From Phycisphaerales bacterium (GTDB lineage Bacteria; Planctomycetota; Phycisphaerae; Phycisphaerales; UBA1924), in the NCBI GenBank assembly GCA_019747615.1, contig JAIEQQ010000566.1, positions 1-13,970 of the forward strand: 13,970 bases of DNA. The letters run 5' to 3'. The notes under the pieces are model-generated. The model was not told the origin of the DNA and did no database searches. It saw only the letters and a program-made list of their open reading frames with translations. Position numbers and translations under genes: made by a program. Positions 6,511-13,451 of the stretch are shown one piece after another (the first letter of the stretch is position 1; each line of letters begins with the position of its first letter).

Positions 6511-6589
6511 CCCAATGCCCAGTGCCCGATGCCTGATGCCTGATGCCTGATGCCTCCTGCTGAAGGCTGAAAGCTGTCGGCTGAAGGCT
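6511..6589. repeat. Mixed heptamer arrays: CCCAATG/CCCAGTG, GATGCCT x4, GCTGAAG x4
   Basis: Three heptamer families follow one another. CCCAATG and CCCAGTG occupy 6511-6524. GATGCCT is repeated exactly four times at 6528-6555. GCTGAAG, GCTGAAA, GCTGTCG and GCTGAAG occupy 6559-6586 with a trailing GCT. The block ends 5 bp from the stop codon of the MalG-type gene, so it is immediately 3' of that gene. Confidence 0.88.
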
Positions 6590-6594
6590 CCCCC

Positions 6595-7410
6595 TCACCC
6601 CTTCACACTCCCCGCAAACATCTGCGGCTTCAAAAACCGCTGCGCCCCCACAAACGCCGCCACGATCGGGATCAGCGTCAACACCGCCGCGGCGTACGGC
6701 AGCCTCGGATTGTCCGCAAACTGACCCAGCAACTGGTTCACCGCCACCGGCAGCGTGTACTTGTCGCTGCTCTGCAGCACAATCAGCGGCCAAAGCAGCT
6801 CGCTCCACGCCCCGATCATGCTGAACAGCGCCAGCGTCGCCAGCGTCGGCGCCGCCAAGGGCAGCATCACGTGCCACCAGATCTGCAGCGTCCCCGCGCC
6901 ATCAATCCGCGCCGCTTCCTCCAAACTCATCGGAATCTGCTCGAACGCCTGCTTGCAGAGATAAATCCCAAACGCGCTCACGCTGAACGGCAGCACCACC
7001 GCGATGAGCGTATCGACCAGCCCCATCTGCACGATCGTGCGGAACATCGGCACCACGATGACCTGCTCGGGAATCATCATCGTCGCCAGGATGATCACAA
7101 ACAGCGCGCCCCGCCCGCGGAACTGCATGCGCGCCAGCGGATACGCAGCGAGCGCCGCGAGCACCACGTTCAGCACACTCCGCACCAGCGTCACGATCAC
7201 GCTGTTGAGCATCGGCCCCGCCAGCCCGCCCTTGGTCCACGCATCGGAAAAGTTCTTGCCCGTCGGCTCGGTGGGGATCGAGAAAAACGAGCTCTCCGCC
7301 GGCTGCAGCGCCACCACGCACAAGAACAACCCCGGCCCCACCGCCAGCCCCGCCAGCAGCCCCGCGCCCACGTACATCACCAGCGTCAGCCAAGTCGGGC
7401 GTCGCTCCAT
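6595..7410 (-). CDS. Carbohydrate ABC transporter permease, MalG type (CUT1)
   Basis: A 271-residue inner-membrane protein with six predicted membrane segments, starting with a long one at about 9-33. The EAA loop that contacts the ATPase is intact: EEAARIDGAG at 164-173 with VMLPLAAP at 181-188. The length and the MIPEQVIVVPMF stretch (112-123) are typical of MalG-type permeases. It would pair with the MalF-type protein encoded just upstream to form the channel of a binding-protein-dependent sugar importer. The two genes abut exactly: the TAA of the MalF-type gene ends at 7411 and this ATG begins at 7410, so translational coupling is likely. A G-rich stretch in the end of the upstream gene may serve as Shine-Dalgarno. 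It is the last gene of the transporter unit, followed by the heptamer arrays at 6511-6589. No ATPase gene of the MalK/MsmX type follows. Confidence 0.93.
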   Translation of the reverse strand: MERRPTWLTLVMYVGAGLLAGLAVGPGLFLCVVALQPAESSFFSIPTEPTGKNFSDAWTKGGLAGPMLNSVIVTLVRSVLNVVLAALAAYPLARMQFRGRGALFVIILATMMIPEQVIVVPMFRTIVQMGLVDTLIAVVLPFSVSAFGIYLCKQAFEQIPMSLEEAARIDGAGTLQIWWHVMLPLAAPTLATLALFSMIGAWSELLWPLIVLQSSDKYTLPVAVNQLLGQFADNPRLPYAAAVLTLIPIVAAFVGAQRFLKPQMFAGSVKG

Positions 7411-8298
7411 TTACGCACCCCCCGCTCTGGCGTTCCGCGAACTCAGCCGCAGGTTCACCAGCGAGAACGCCAGGATCACCAGGAACAGCGTGATCCCGAT
7501 CGCGCTGGCCAGCCCGTAATCGCCGCGCTCAAACGCGGTGTCATAGATCAGCGGCACCACCGTCTGGTCCTCCACCGGCGCGCCGCGCACCGTCACATAC
7601 AACTCCTCAAACACCTTCAGCGCGCCGATCGACGAGATCACAAACACCAGCATCACCACCGGCCAGATACTCGGCAGCACCACGTGCCGAAACACGCCCC
7701 ATCGCCCCGCCCCATCCAGATACGCCGCCTCCTTCAACTCCCGCGGCACCGCCAAGAGGGCCGCCAGGAAAATCATCATGTAAAACCCAAACCCCTTCCA
7801 CAACGTCACCATCATCGCGCTGCCCAGCGTCCAGGGCCACTCGGACAGCCACGGCGCACCGGGCATCCCCACCAGCCGCAGCACCGAGTTGATCACGCCA
7901 TCGCGCTCCTCCAGCGCCGCCCGCCACGCGATGGCCGCGACGATCGTCGGCGTCACCACCGGTAAGAACAACACCACCCGCAGCCAACCCTTGGTCCCCC
8001 GAAGCCCCGCCTCCACCACCATCGCCGCCCACAAACTCAGCGCGATGATCGCTGGCGTGATCAGCAGATACAAGAAGCTATTCAACAAGCACCACCAAAA
8101 CCGATCCGAGCTCATCAGCCGCCGATAGTTCTCCAGCCCGACAAACTCCGGCCCGCTCGGGCTGAACGGTGTGTACCGCGTCAGCGAGTAGTACCCCACC
8201 TGCACCATCGCCACCACAAAGAACACCCCCAGCACGCACACCGCCGGCATCAGAAATGCCCAAGGCGTGTACCAGCGTGTTCCGAGTGTCTTTGGCAT
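7411..8298 (-). CDS. Carbohydrate ABC transporter permease, MalF type (CUT1)
   Basis: A 295-residue membrane protein with six predicted segments, the first at about 12-36. Conserved wording includes LMPAV near the start, GLENYRRL (54-61) and LFLPVVTPTIVAAIAW (110-125). The EAA loop is KEAAYLDGAGRWGVFRHVVLP (179-199, with Glu180, Gly186 and Leu198-Pro199 as key positions). It lacks the extra periplasmic insert of enterobacterial MalF, as is usual in UgpA/LacF/MsmF-like permeases. It forms a heterodimer with the MalG-type protein for sugar uptake; the substrate cannot be read from sequence. The ATG at 8298 has no Shine-Dalgarno: its leader is the GTTGTCA heptamer array starting 6 bp upstream. 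The binding-protein gene ends 178 bp upstream across a large repeat block, so transporter subunits of one operon are separated by repeats. Confidence 0.93.
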   Translation of the reverse strand: MPKTLGTRWYTPWAFLMPAVCVLGVFFVVAMVQVGYYSLTRYTPFSPSGPEFVGLENYRRLMSSDRFWWCLLNSFLYLLITPAIIALSLWAAMVVEAGLRGTKGWLRVVLFLPVVTPTIVAAIAWRAALEERDGVINSVLRLVGMPGAPWLSEWPWTLGSAMMVTLWKGFGFYMMIFLAALLAVPRELKEAAYLDGAGRWGVFRHVVLPSIWPVVMLVFVISSIGALKVFEELYVTVRGAPVEDQTVVPLIYDTAFERGDYGLASAIGITLFLVILAFSLVNLRLSSRNARAGGA

Positions 8299-8304
8299 GC
8301 GGCG

Positions 8305-8495
8305 GTTGTCAGTTGTCAGTTGTCAGAAATCGGGGACGGCAATCGGAATTCGGCAATCGGCAATCGTGGGAATCAGAGAACGGGATTCAGAGATCAGGTT
8401 CAATATGCTGCTTTGCTGCTTTGCTGCTTTGTCTTCTGTGCCATGTGGCGATCTCTGACCACTCAGCACTCATCCCTCATCGCTCAGCACTCGCC
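8305..8495. repeat. Large composite repeat block between binding-protein and MalF-type genes
   Basis: GTTGTCA is repeated three times at 8305-8325. A GGCAATCGG block at 8338-8368 matches 3151-3181 at 30 of 31 positions. TGCTGCTT is repeated three times at 8406-8429. The heptamers ACTCAGC, ACTCATC, CCTCATC, GCTCAGC, ACTCGCC occupy 8461-8495. The last array crosses the stop codon (8477-8479) and encodes the final residues of the solute-binding protein. The block fills the whole spacer and shows no gene. Confidence 0.9.
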
Positions 8496-9901
8496 TTCCC
8501 GCCCCGCGGCAGCACTCCCTCACCCGCGCCCCCACCACCCCCCGCCAAGAACCACCCCCACTCCGCATCAAACACCTTCAGCGAGTCCTCGACCGGCTCG
8601 CCACTCAGCATCGCCCGCTTGATCCGATCCTCAAACGCGCGCCGCATGTCCGGCCACTCCGCCAGCGACGGCGTGAACGCCACCGCGGTCTTCAGACTCT
8701 CGGCCGCGATCGACTGCGCTTGCGCCAGTTTCAACGCTGCCGGCGTCATGCTCGCCGCACGCTCGCCGGTGGGCATCGCGAACAGATCGCTGTCGACCGT
8801 CGCCCTCGTGCTCGGCAACACCGGCACGATACCACACAGCGCCGCCTGACTCTCGGGCGATGAGAGCGCCCAGGCCAGCTCCGCCGCGAGCTTCGGCTCC
8901 TTGCTCTGCGTGGTCACGCCCAGCACCATCACCGCAATATGCCCGCGCCCCATCTCACCGGTGATCGCCGGCCCCACGCGCGTCGCCTCGTAGACCTTGG
9001 GCGACTCCTGTCGGATCACGTTCAAAAAGTTCGGCCCGAAGTTGATCACCGCCAGCCGGTTCCGCTTGTATAAATCCGTCAGATGCTGCACGCCACCGGT
9101 CGCCGCGTCACGCGGCAGCGCCCCCTCCCGAAACAACTCAACCCACGCCTTCACGCCCGCCACCACCGCCGGGTCCAGCAGATTCGACTTCAACCGCCCG
9201 TCAGCGCCCACCGTCAGCGGGCGCAAGCCATCAGAAAACAGCATCATCAAAAAGTCAGACTCATGTCCCAGCGGCACGCTGAACAGGTACGTCCCGTCAT
9301 CCCCCACCGCCTTGCGATACGCCCGCGCCGCCTCACGCAAGCCCGCCCACGTGCGAGGCAAGGTCTTGCCGTTCATCCCCGCCTTGCTCAGCAAATCCTC
9401 ATTGGCCAGCACCGCCTGCGTCGTCAGATACCAGGGCAGTGCCAGCGTCTCCATCCGGCCGCTGGTGCCCTGCATCTCGCACAGACTCAGCGCACCGGGG
9501 AGGTACACCGCCTTCGGATCACCGGGCAGCACGTCGCGCAGATCACGAAGCGCACCGAGCCCGACAAACCGCGCGTACGTCTTGTCCGAAAAGTTGACAA
9601 CATCCGGCGCGCGCCCCGCCGCCGCGGCCGCCATCAGCTTCCGATCCACCTCGCGAAACGGCACATCCACCCACACCACCCGCACACCGGCGTGCGAACG
9701 CTCAAACGCCGCGATCTGCGAGCGCACGTAGTCCTCAAGTTCGGGGCGACCTTTGAGCGCGAGCGTCCAGAGCTCCAGAGTCTTGACGCGCGTAACCGGA
9801 TCGCGCCCATCGCCAGCAGCGCCGCGATCATCACAACCCGGCGCGCAAACCCACGCGAGCATCGCCGCCGCGATCGCGATCCACGCAGCGCAGGTTCTCA
9901 T
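8477..9901 (-). CDS. Extracellular solute-binding protein family 1 (sugar ABC transporter), lipoprotein
   Basis: A 474-residue exported binding protein. The N-terminus (MRTC, then an Ala-rich hydrophobic helix) ends in CAPGC with Cys23 as the probable lipidation site; the lipobox is non-canonical (Ala-Pro-Gly-Cys). The mature part shows family 1 features: LELWTLALKG near the start, a helix with AAFERSHAGVRVVWVDVP, then MAAAAAGRAPDVVNFSD, and ALPWYLTTQAVLANEDLLSKAGM leading to PRTWAGLREAARAY. It should capture a sugar or oligosaccharide outside the cytoplasmic membrane and deliver it to the MalF/MalG-type permeases downstream. I start at the ATG at 9901 with GGGAG at 9911-9915; the longer frame begins at a GTG (9928) and adds nine residues. 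The extreme C-terminus (roughly the last six residues) is encoded by heptamer repeat DNA. The prepilin-like gene ends only 30 bp upstream. Confidence 0.9.
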   Translation of the reverse strand: MRTCAAWIAIAAAMLAWVCAPGCDDRGAAGDGRDPVTRVKTLELWTLALKGRPELEDYVRSQIAAFERSHAGVRVVWVDVPFREVDRKLMAAAAAGRAPDVVNFSDKTYARFVGLGALRDLRDVLPGDPKAVYLPGALSLCEMQGTSGRMETLALPWYLTTQAVLANEDLLSKAGMNGKTLPRTWAGLREAARAYRKAVGDDGTYLFSVPLGHESDFLMMLFSDGLRPLTVGADGRLKSNLLDPAVVAGVKAWVELFREGALPRDAATGGVQHLTDLYKRNRLAVINFGPNFLNVIRQESPKVYEATRVGPAITGEMGRGHIAVMVLGVTTQSKEPKLAAELAWALSSPESQAALCGIVPVLPSTRATVDSDLFAMPTGERAASMTPAALKLAQAQSIAAESLKTAVAFTPSLAEWPDMRRAFEDRIKRAMLSGEPVEDSLKVFDAEWGWFLAGGGGGAGEGVLPRGGKASAER

Positions 9902-9931
9902 TCGTCGGAGCTCCCACACGCAAGACACGAC

Positions 9932-10900
9932 TCAGGGGGCAGCCACCGACGTGGTTGCGTTCTTGGGATTCCAAAGGGCCTTGCCGGTCAATCGGTCCGA
10001 CGTCTGGCCGGTGCCCGTGACAAGGTCGATCTGCTTGAAGCTCTCGGCGTGCCCATCGACGAACACCAGATGGGTGTTCCCGTCGGCTCTCGTTGTGTCC
10101 TTTGAGCGGCCCGGATGGCGGTAGAACGGTGTGTAAAACCTCGGGTTGCCGGGAGTGACACCCGACGCTTCGGGAGCCTCTGCGCTCCAGTTCGGCCCGC
10201 TGCCACCGCCGCCGCCCGGATCGAACACGCCCGTCGCTCCACCGAATCGCGCCCACGGCGTGCCTTGTGGCCCGATCGTGGAGTTCGTGAACCACACTCG
10301 GTCGCCCTGGCTCGTTCGAGTGCCGTTCCACGCCCACGCTTCACCCATCAGAAGAACTTTGGACCCGCCGTCAGCGCTCGCATCAAAGAAGCTGTTGAAC
10401 TGGTTCGGGTTGTCGAGCGTGAGCGGTGCTCGCGTGGGATCCGTGATCGGATCGGCAGAGCCAGTCGACGCAAGTCGCGTGGCCGAGCTGCCCCAGTAGT
10501 TCATCGCGTACGACCGACCCGCCTCGGGGTGATTCGGGCACGTCATCGCGCCGCCGCCGATCGTGAACTGCCCGTTCACCGAATCCGCAGGCGTGATGTT
10601 CGGGTAGTAGCGACCGATCCGCTCTTCGTCGTACCAGTACTTGCCCGTGTCGTTCACGTTCATCGGGAACTTGGCCTTGTAGTCGTTGCTGTACATCACC
10701 AGCGCCGTGCCATTCTGCTTCAGGTTGCTCAGGCACTTGGTCGCGCGGGCCGCGGCCCGCGCCTGGCCCAAGGCCGGCAGCAGGATTCCCACCAGCAGCG
10801 CGATGATCGCGATCACCACCAGCAGTTCGATCAGCGTGAACGCCTTTCGGTGGCCCGCCGCATGCCCGCCGCTGTTTCGACAACCATTCTTCATGTTCAT
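9932..10900 (-). CDS. Prepilin-type N-terminal cleavage/methylation domain protein (pseudopilin-like)
   Basis: A 322-residue protein. A basic leader of 20 residues ends HRKA, followed by [16 protein letters not shown]: the type IV prepilin signal with cleavage expected between Ala20 and Phe21 and Glu25 as mature Glu5. The usual Gly before the cut is replaced by Ala. Next come [20 protein letters not shown] and [14 protein letters not shown], as in the large planctomycete/verrucomicrobial prepilin-like families (DUF1559-like). A globular Gly/Asn/Thr-rich domain follows, ending in [11 protein letters not shown] (276-286), reminiscent of the H-x9-DG region. These proteins are far more numerous than real pili in such genomes and their job is mostly unknown; a surface or periplasmic role is inferred. 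The ATG at 10900 has GGGAG 7 bp upstream (10908-10912). It lies between the regulator (64 bp) and the sugar-binding protein (30 bp), suggesting co-regulation with sugar uptake. Confidence 0.9.
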   Translation of the reverse strand: MNMKNGCRNSGGHAAGHRKAFTLIELLVVIAIIALLVGILLPALGQARAAARATKCLSNLKQNGTALVMYSNDYKAKFPMNVNDTGKYWYDEERIGRYYPNITPADSVNGQFTIGGGAMTCPNHPEAGRSYAMNYWGSSATRLASTGSADPITDPTRAPLTLDNPNQFNSFFDASADGGSKVLLMGEAWAWNGTRTSQGDRVWFTNSTIGPQGTPWARFGGATGVFDPGGGGGSGPNWSAEAPEASGVTPGNPRFYTPFYRHPGRSKDTTRADGNTHLVFVDGHAESFKQIDLVTGTGQTSDRLTGKALWNPKNATTSVAAP

Positions 10901-10962
10901 CTGCCTGCTCCCGTGTGTCTAGCCCACGACGACCAGAGTTGTGACTTGCCTCTATCCGCTTC

Positions 10963-10984
10963 GATCAAGACCGCTTCGTTGATC
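10963..10984. promoter_or_regulatory. Inverted repeat GATCAA-N10-TTGATC at the regulator stop codon
   Basis: Perfect 6-bp arms, 10963-10968 and 10979-10984, with a 10-bp spacer, overlap the stop codon of the regulator gene and lie about 65 bp upstream of the prepilin-like gene. It could be an operator for the transporter unit or a chance palindrome; there is no T run to make it a terminator. Confidence 0.25.
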
Positions 10985-12092
10985 CACGCACCAACAGTTC
11001 TGCCTTCAGAAACTCCGTGCTCCGCAGTTGTTCGTCCTGCGTCAAAAGATGCAAAAGCCCCGTCGCCGCCCGCCGCCCCATCGCCTCAAGCGGCTGGCGC
11101 AGCGTCGTCAACCCGGGCGAGAGATACTCGCCGCTGGGCGGATCATCAACACCCACGATCGCCAGATCGTCCGGAATGTTCATCCCAAGCTCGCCCGCCA
11201 TTGCATAGCAATCGAGCGCGAAGTAGTACCCCGCGCCGAAGACCGCCGTGGGGCGCGTCGCCGAGGTCAGCATGCTGCGCAGCACGGGCTTGGCCGCCTC
11301 GCTCAGCTTCCATCCCGGCACGCGCATCACCAGTCGTTCATCCACCGCAAGCCCGGCGCGATCCATCGCATCGCGGAACCCGCGCCAGCGATCGATGTTG
11401 TTGCAGACCTCCGCCCCGCCGCCGACATACGCGATCCGCGTGTGCCCGAGGCTGACCAGATGCTCGACCGCTTGGATCGCGATGTCCGCGTTATCCGTGT
11501 CGATCGAGTGCACGTGATCGTGTTCGAACGAAGCGCCGACGACCATCACCGGCGGGCGACCCGGCAACTGCTGCTTGCCGCGACGCACCGTCACCGGCGT
11601 ATTGCCGAACCACGGCATGCTGTTGAGCTGCTTGCGCAGCGGGTTCACATAAATGAAGCCATGGCACTCGCGCCGCCAATCCTCGCCAAAGTGCAGCACG
11701 ACCAGGTCCGCGCCCATGTCCATCGCGCCGCGCCGCACGCCCTCGATCACGTGCCCGTGATAGAAGTCTGCCAGCGAGGCCTGCTCGTGGAACACCAAGC
11801 CGATGCGCGTGCCGCTGGAGGGCTTGGCGCGAGCGACGTACTGCTCGTGAACAAACGTGCCGCGCCCTTGGCCGCGACGGAGCACGCCGCCGGCGACAAG
11901 CTCTTGCAGGGCCCGATGCACGGTTACCAGCGAGACATCGATCTGGTTCGAGAGTTCCTTGGTGCTCGGAAGCTGATCTCCCGGCGCGAAGTTGCCGCTA
12001 TCGATCGCCTCGCGAATCGCCAGCTTGACCGCCTGATAGAGCGGGCGACCGGGCTCGGCGACGACGGGTTTGAACTCGCTGAGGTTGCTCAT
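10965..12092 (-). CDS. GntR-type winged-helix / LacI-type sugar-binding hybrid transcriptional regulator
   Basis: A 375-residue DNA-binding protein with two parts. Residues 16-82 form a GntR-family winged helix: PLYQAVKLAIREAIDSG, DQLPSTKELSNQ, SLVTVHRALQEL and the wing GQGRGTFV. Residues from about 95 to the end form a LacI/GalR-type periplasmic-binding-like effector domain: IGLVFHEQ, then NADIAIQAVEHLVSLGHTRIAYVGG, PDDLAIVGVDDP and LTTLRQPLEAMG. The same architecture is known from AraR of Bacillus subtilis, a repressor released by its sugar. It probably controls the downstream prepilin-like and transporter genes and perhaps itself; the ligand is unknown. I start at the ATG at 12092. An ATG at 12140 would add 16 residues encoded by a hairpin repeat (12101-12128), and neither start has a good Shine-Dalgarno. 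A candidate promoter lies at 12142-12171. Confidence 0.9.
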   Translation of the reverse strand: MSNLSEFKPVVAEPGRPLYQAVKLAIREAIDSGNFAPGDQLPSTKELSNQIDVSLVTVHRALQELVAGGVLRRGQGRGTFVHEQYVARAKPSSGTRIGLVFHEQASLADFYHGHVIEGVRRGAMDMGADLVVLHFGEDWRRECHGFIYVNPLRKQLNSMPWFGNTPVTVRRGKQQLPGRPPVMVVGASFEHDHVHSIDTDNADIAIQAVEHLVSLGHTRIAYVGGGAEVCNNIDRWRGFRDAMDRAGLAVDERLVMRVPGWKLSEAAKPVLRSMLTSATRPTAVFGAGYYFALDCYAMAGELGMNIPDDLAIVGVDDPPSGEYLSPGLTTLRQPLEAMGRRAATGLLHLLTQDEQLRSTEFLKAELLVRGSTKRS

Positions 12093-12100
12093 CTGGAAAA

Positions 12101-12134
12101 CCACCCCTGACCTTCCGGGCAGGGGTGGCGAGTC
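12101..12134. repeat. Hairpin-forming dispersed repeat, copy 2, in regulator leader
   Basis: Perfect 9-bp arms, 12101-12109 (CCACCCCTG) and 12120-12128, with a 10-nt loop, are followed on the plus strand by GGTGGCGAGTC, as in the element at 1686-1738. It lies just upstream of the chosen regulator start and would fold in its mRNA leader, where it could hinder or tune translation. Confidence 0.65.
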
Positions 12135-12141
12135 TTTCATA

Positions 12142-12171
12142 ACTTTACCACACGCTGGGCATCCAGTGCAA
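12142..12171 (-). promoter_or_regulatory. Candidate promoter of the regulator gene
   Basis: On the minus strand TTGCAC (12166-12171) and TAAAGT (12142-12147) are separated by 18 bp. The match to the sigma-70 pattern is modest (3 of 6 and 4 of 6). Transcription would begin near 12135 and include the hairpin repeat in the leader. The wording GGTAAAGTTAT here recurs as GGTGAAGTTAT upstream of the PEP-CTERM-like gene. Confidence 0.3.
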
Positions 12172-12182
12172 GCCCAATGTGG
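12148..12182. promoter_or_regulatory. Nested inverted repeat between PEP-CTERM-like gene and regulator
   Basis: Outer arms CCACA (12148-12152) and TGTGG (12178-12182) enclose inner arms TGGGC (12156-12160) and GCCCA (12172-12176). It begins 16 bp beyond the stop codon of the PEP-CTERM-like gene. It may be a weak terminator of that gene (no U tract) or a protein-binding site overlapping the candidate regulator promoter. Confidence 0.35.
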
Positions 12183-12197
12183 AAAACACCAGGGGAT

Positions 12198-13439
12198 TTA
12201 CCGACGACGACGGCCAGCGACCAGCCCGCCAAGGCCCAGAAGCGCCATCGCGCCGGGGGTCGGGACGGTGAAGGTGAAGGCCTGGATGCCGTTGTTGGAG
12301 CTCAGGACGTACAGGGTCGCCTGGGCCAGCGAGTTGTTGATCGCGCCCCACTGGACCGAGCCGGTGGCGTTGCCGTTGGAGTTGTAGGTGGCGGTGCCGG
12401 GGATGGCCGAGAAGCCCGTCGGGGAGCCGGCGAAGGTGAAGACGCTCTGGGGCGCTGCGGGGTTGTTCACGTTGTAGATGTACACGCGGCCGTTGTTGGC
12501 GTCGAGCGTGGCCAGGAAGTTCTGGCCGTCGATCGTGGCGAAGTCCATGCGCGACTCGCCGGCGGAAGCCAGGCCGGCCTGCTGGATCGTGTTCGCGGTG
12601 CCGCCGGTGATCTGGTTGCGGACCAAGTGCGCCACCGAGGCGGTCGCGCCGGTGATTTTGCCCCAGATCGTGTCGCCGTTGCCAGCGAAGGTGATGCCCG
12701 CCGCGAAGCGGCTGGCCGCGTTCGTGCCGGTCAGCGTGCCCGAGCCCGCGGGCGGCGTGGGCGTCGCGGTGCCGGTGTAAACGCGGCCCGTCGGCGACGT
12801 GTCGCCCGTGATGGTCACGTAGCCCTGGATACCTGAGAAGCCGGCAACAAGGCGGGTGTTCGCGCCACTGCCGATGACATCAAAGGAGTCACCGAGGCGC
12901 GGGTTCGTGCCGCCGGCGCCAAAGGAGCCGAGTGAGGACGAGGCGTAGTGCAGAGTCGGGACGGTCGCGCCGTTGTCATTGCCCCAGGTGTAAACGCGGA
13001 AGCCCGGGCCGGTGCGGATGTTGCTGGACATGTTGGTCACAAAGACCTGACCGGAGTCGGAGATGCCGACCTGATTGACCGCGAAATCACCGCCGGTGAT
13101 GAGGGCGGCGGGCTGCTGCAGGCCGCGGAGGTCCTGGCCGGTGGTGCTGTCAAGCACGCGGATCTGGGTGGCGCCAGCGGTGATGTCGCCGTTGCGGGTG
13201 ACGAGGATGAGGTTGCCGGTGGCGCGGTTGTAGGCCAAGCCGCGCTCGGTGTTGGAGCCTGCGCCGTTGAGGCCGAGGTACACGCCGTTGGGCGCGGTAC
13301 CCGCAGCATCACCCGCCTGGACAGCGCCCGGGGCGCGCCAGCCGTTGACACCGAAGGTGGAGAGGGGAACCAGCGACTGCGCCGAAGCGGAGCTGGCAAG
13401 ACCGGCCGAAGCCACGAGGACCAGTGCGAACAACTTCAT
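12198..13439 (-). CDS. Secreted PEP-CTERM-like protein, DUF4623/beta-propeller-like
   Basis: A 413-residue exported protein. A signal peptide (MKLFALVLVASAGLASSASA, cut expected after Ala20) is followed by a Gly/Asn/Thr-rich beta-strand repeat region. That region contains ERGLAYNRATGNLILVTRNG and RVLDSTTGQDLRGL, wording I associate with DUF4623-type propeller proteins, and later blades such as FLATLDANNGRVYIYNVNNP. The C-terminus is a sorting signal: VPTPGAMALLGLGGLVAG followed by four arginines. It is the Phycisphaerae form of PEP-CTERM, with Pro-Thr-Pro instead of Pro-Glu-Pro, expected to be processed by an exosortase encoded elsewhere. The function is probably structural or surface-binding; no catalytic motif is seen. 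The ATG at 13439 was chosen for the signal peptide and AGGAGA 6 bp upstream; the 50 codons before it have no protein character. The regulator follows 105 bp downstream on the same strand, but a functional link is not shown. Confidence 0.85.
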   Translation of the reverse strand: MKLFALVLVASAGLASSASAQSLVPLSTFGVNGWRAPGAVQAGDAAGTAPNGVYLGLNGAGSNTERGLAYNRATGNLILVTRNGDITAGATQIRVLDSTTGQDLRGLQQPAALITGGDFAVNQVGISDSGQVFVTNMSSNIRTGPGFRVYTWGNDNGATVPTLHYASSSLGSFGAGGTNPRLGDSFDVIGSGANTRLVAGFSGIQGYVTITGDTSPTGRVYTGTATPTPPAGSGTLTGTNAASRFAAGITFAGNGDTIWGKITGATASVAHLVRNQITGGTANTIQQAGLASAGESRMDFATIDGQNFLATLDANNGRVYIYNVNNPAAPQSVFTFAGSPTGFSAIPGTATYNSNGNATGSVQWGAINNSLAQATLYVLSSNNGIQAFTFTVPTPGAMALLGLGGLVAGRRRR

Positions 13440-13445
13440 CTCTCT

Positions 13446-13451
13446 TCTCCT
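13446..13451 (-). promoter_or_regulatory. Shine-Dalgarno AGGAGA deciding the PEP-CTERM-like start
   Basis: A strong AGGAGA 6 bp before the ATG at 13439. It confirms the start that yields a proper signal peptide and removes a 50-codon extension. Confidence 0.75.

Larger units (their letters stand above)
6267..6594. other. 328-bp spacer between MalG-type and DUF1338 genes, rich in short repeats
   Basis: No gene is supported here. The spacer holds the DUF1338 Shine-Dalgarno, the array at 6283-6324, a two-copy heptamer ACCAGAC at 6370-6383, a GGCAATC block at 6464-6480 matching the last 17 bp of the 31-bp blocks at 3151-3181 and 8338-8368, and the arrays at 6511-6589. Longer frames crossing it have no protein character. 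No convincing terminator hairpin or sigma-70 promoter was found by eye. Confidence 0.7.

Noticed and set aside
6871..7965. A 364-codon plus-strand frame opposite the permease genes
   Set aside because: Extreme His/Arg/Gln content and full overlap with two intact permease genes mark it as a shadow frame.
10115..11455. A 446-codon plus-strand frame opposite the prepilin-like and regulator genes
   Set aside because: It spans two genes and their spacer on the other strand and has no recognisable domain or start signal.
12093..12140. N-terminal extension of the regulator starting at 12140
   Set aside because: The 16 extra codons are encoded by the hairpin repeat and lie before the GntR domain; the leader interpretation fits better, though the start is not proven.
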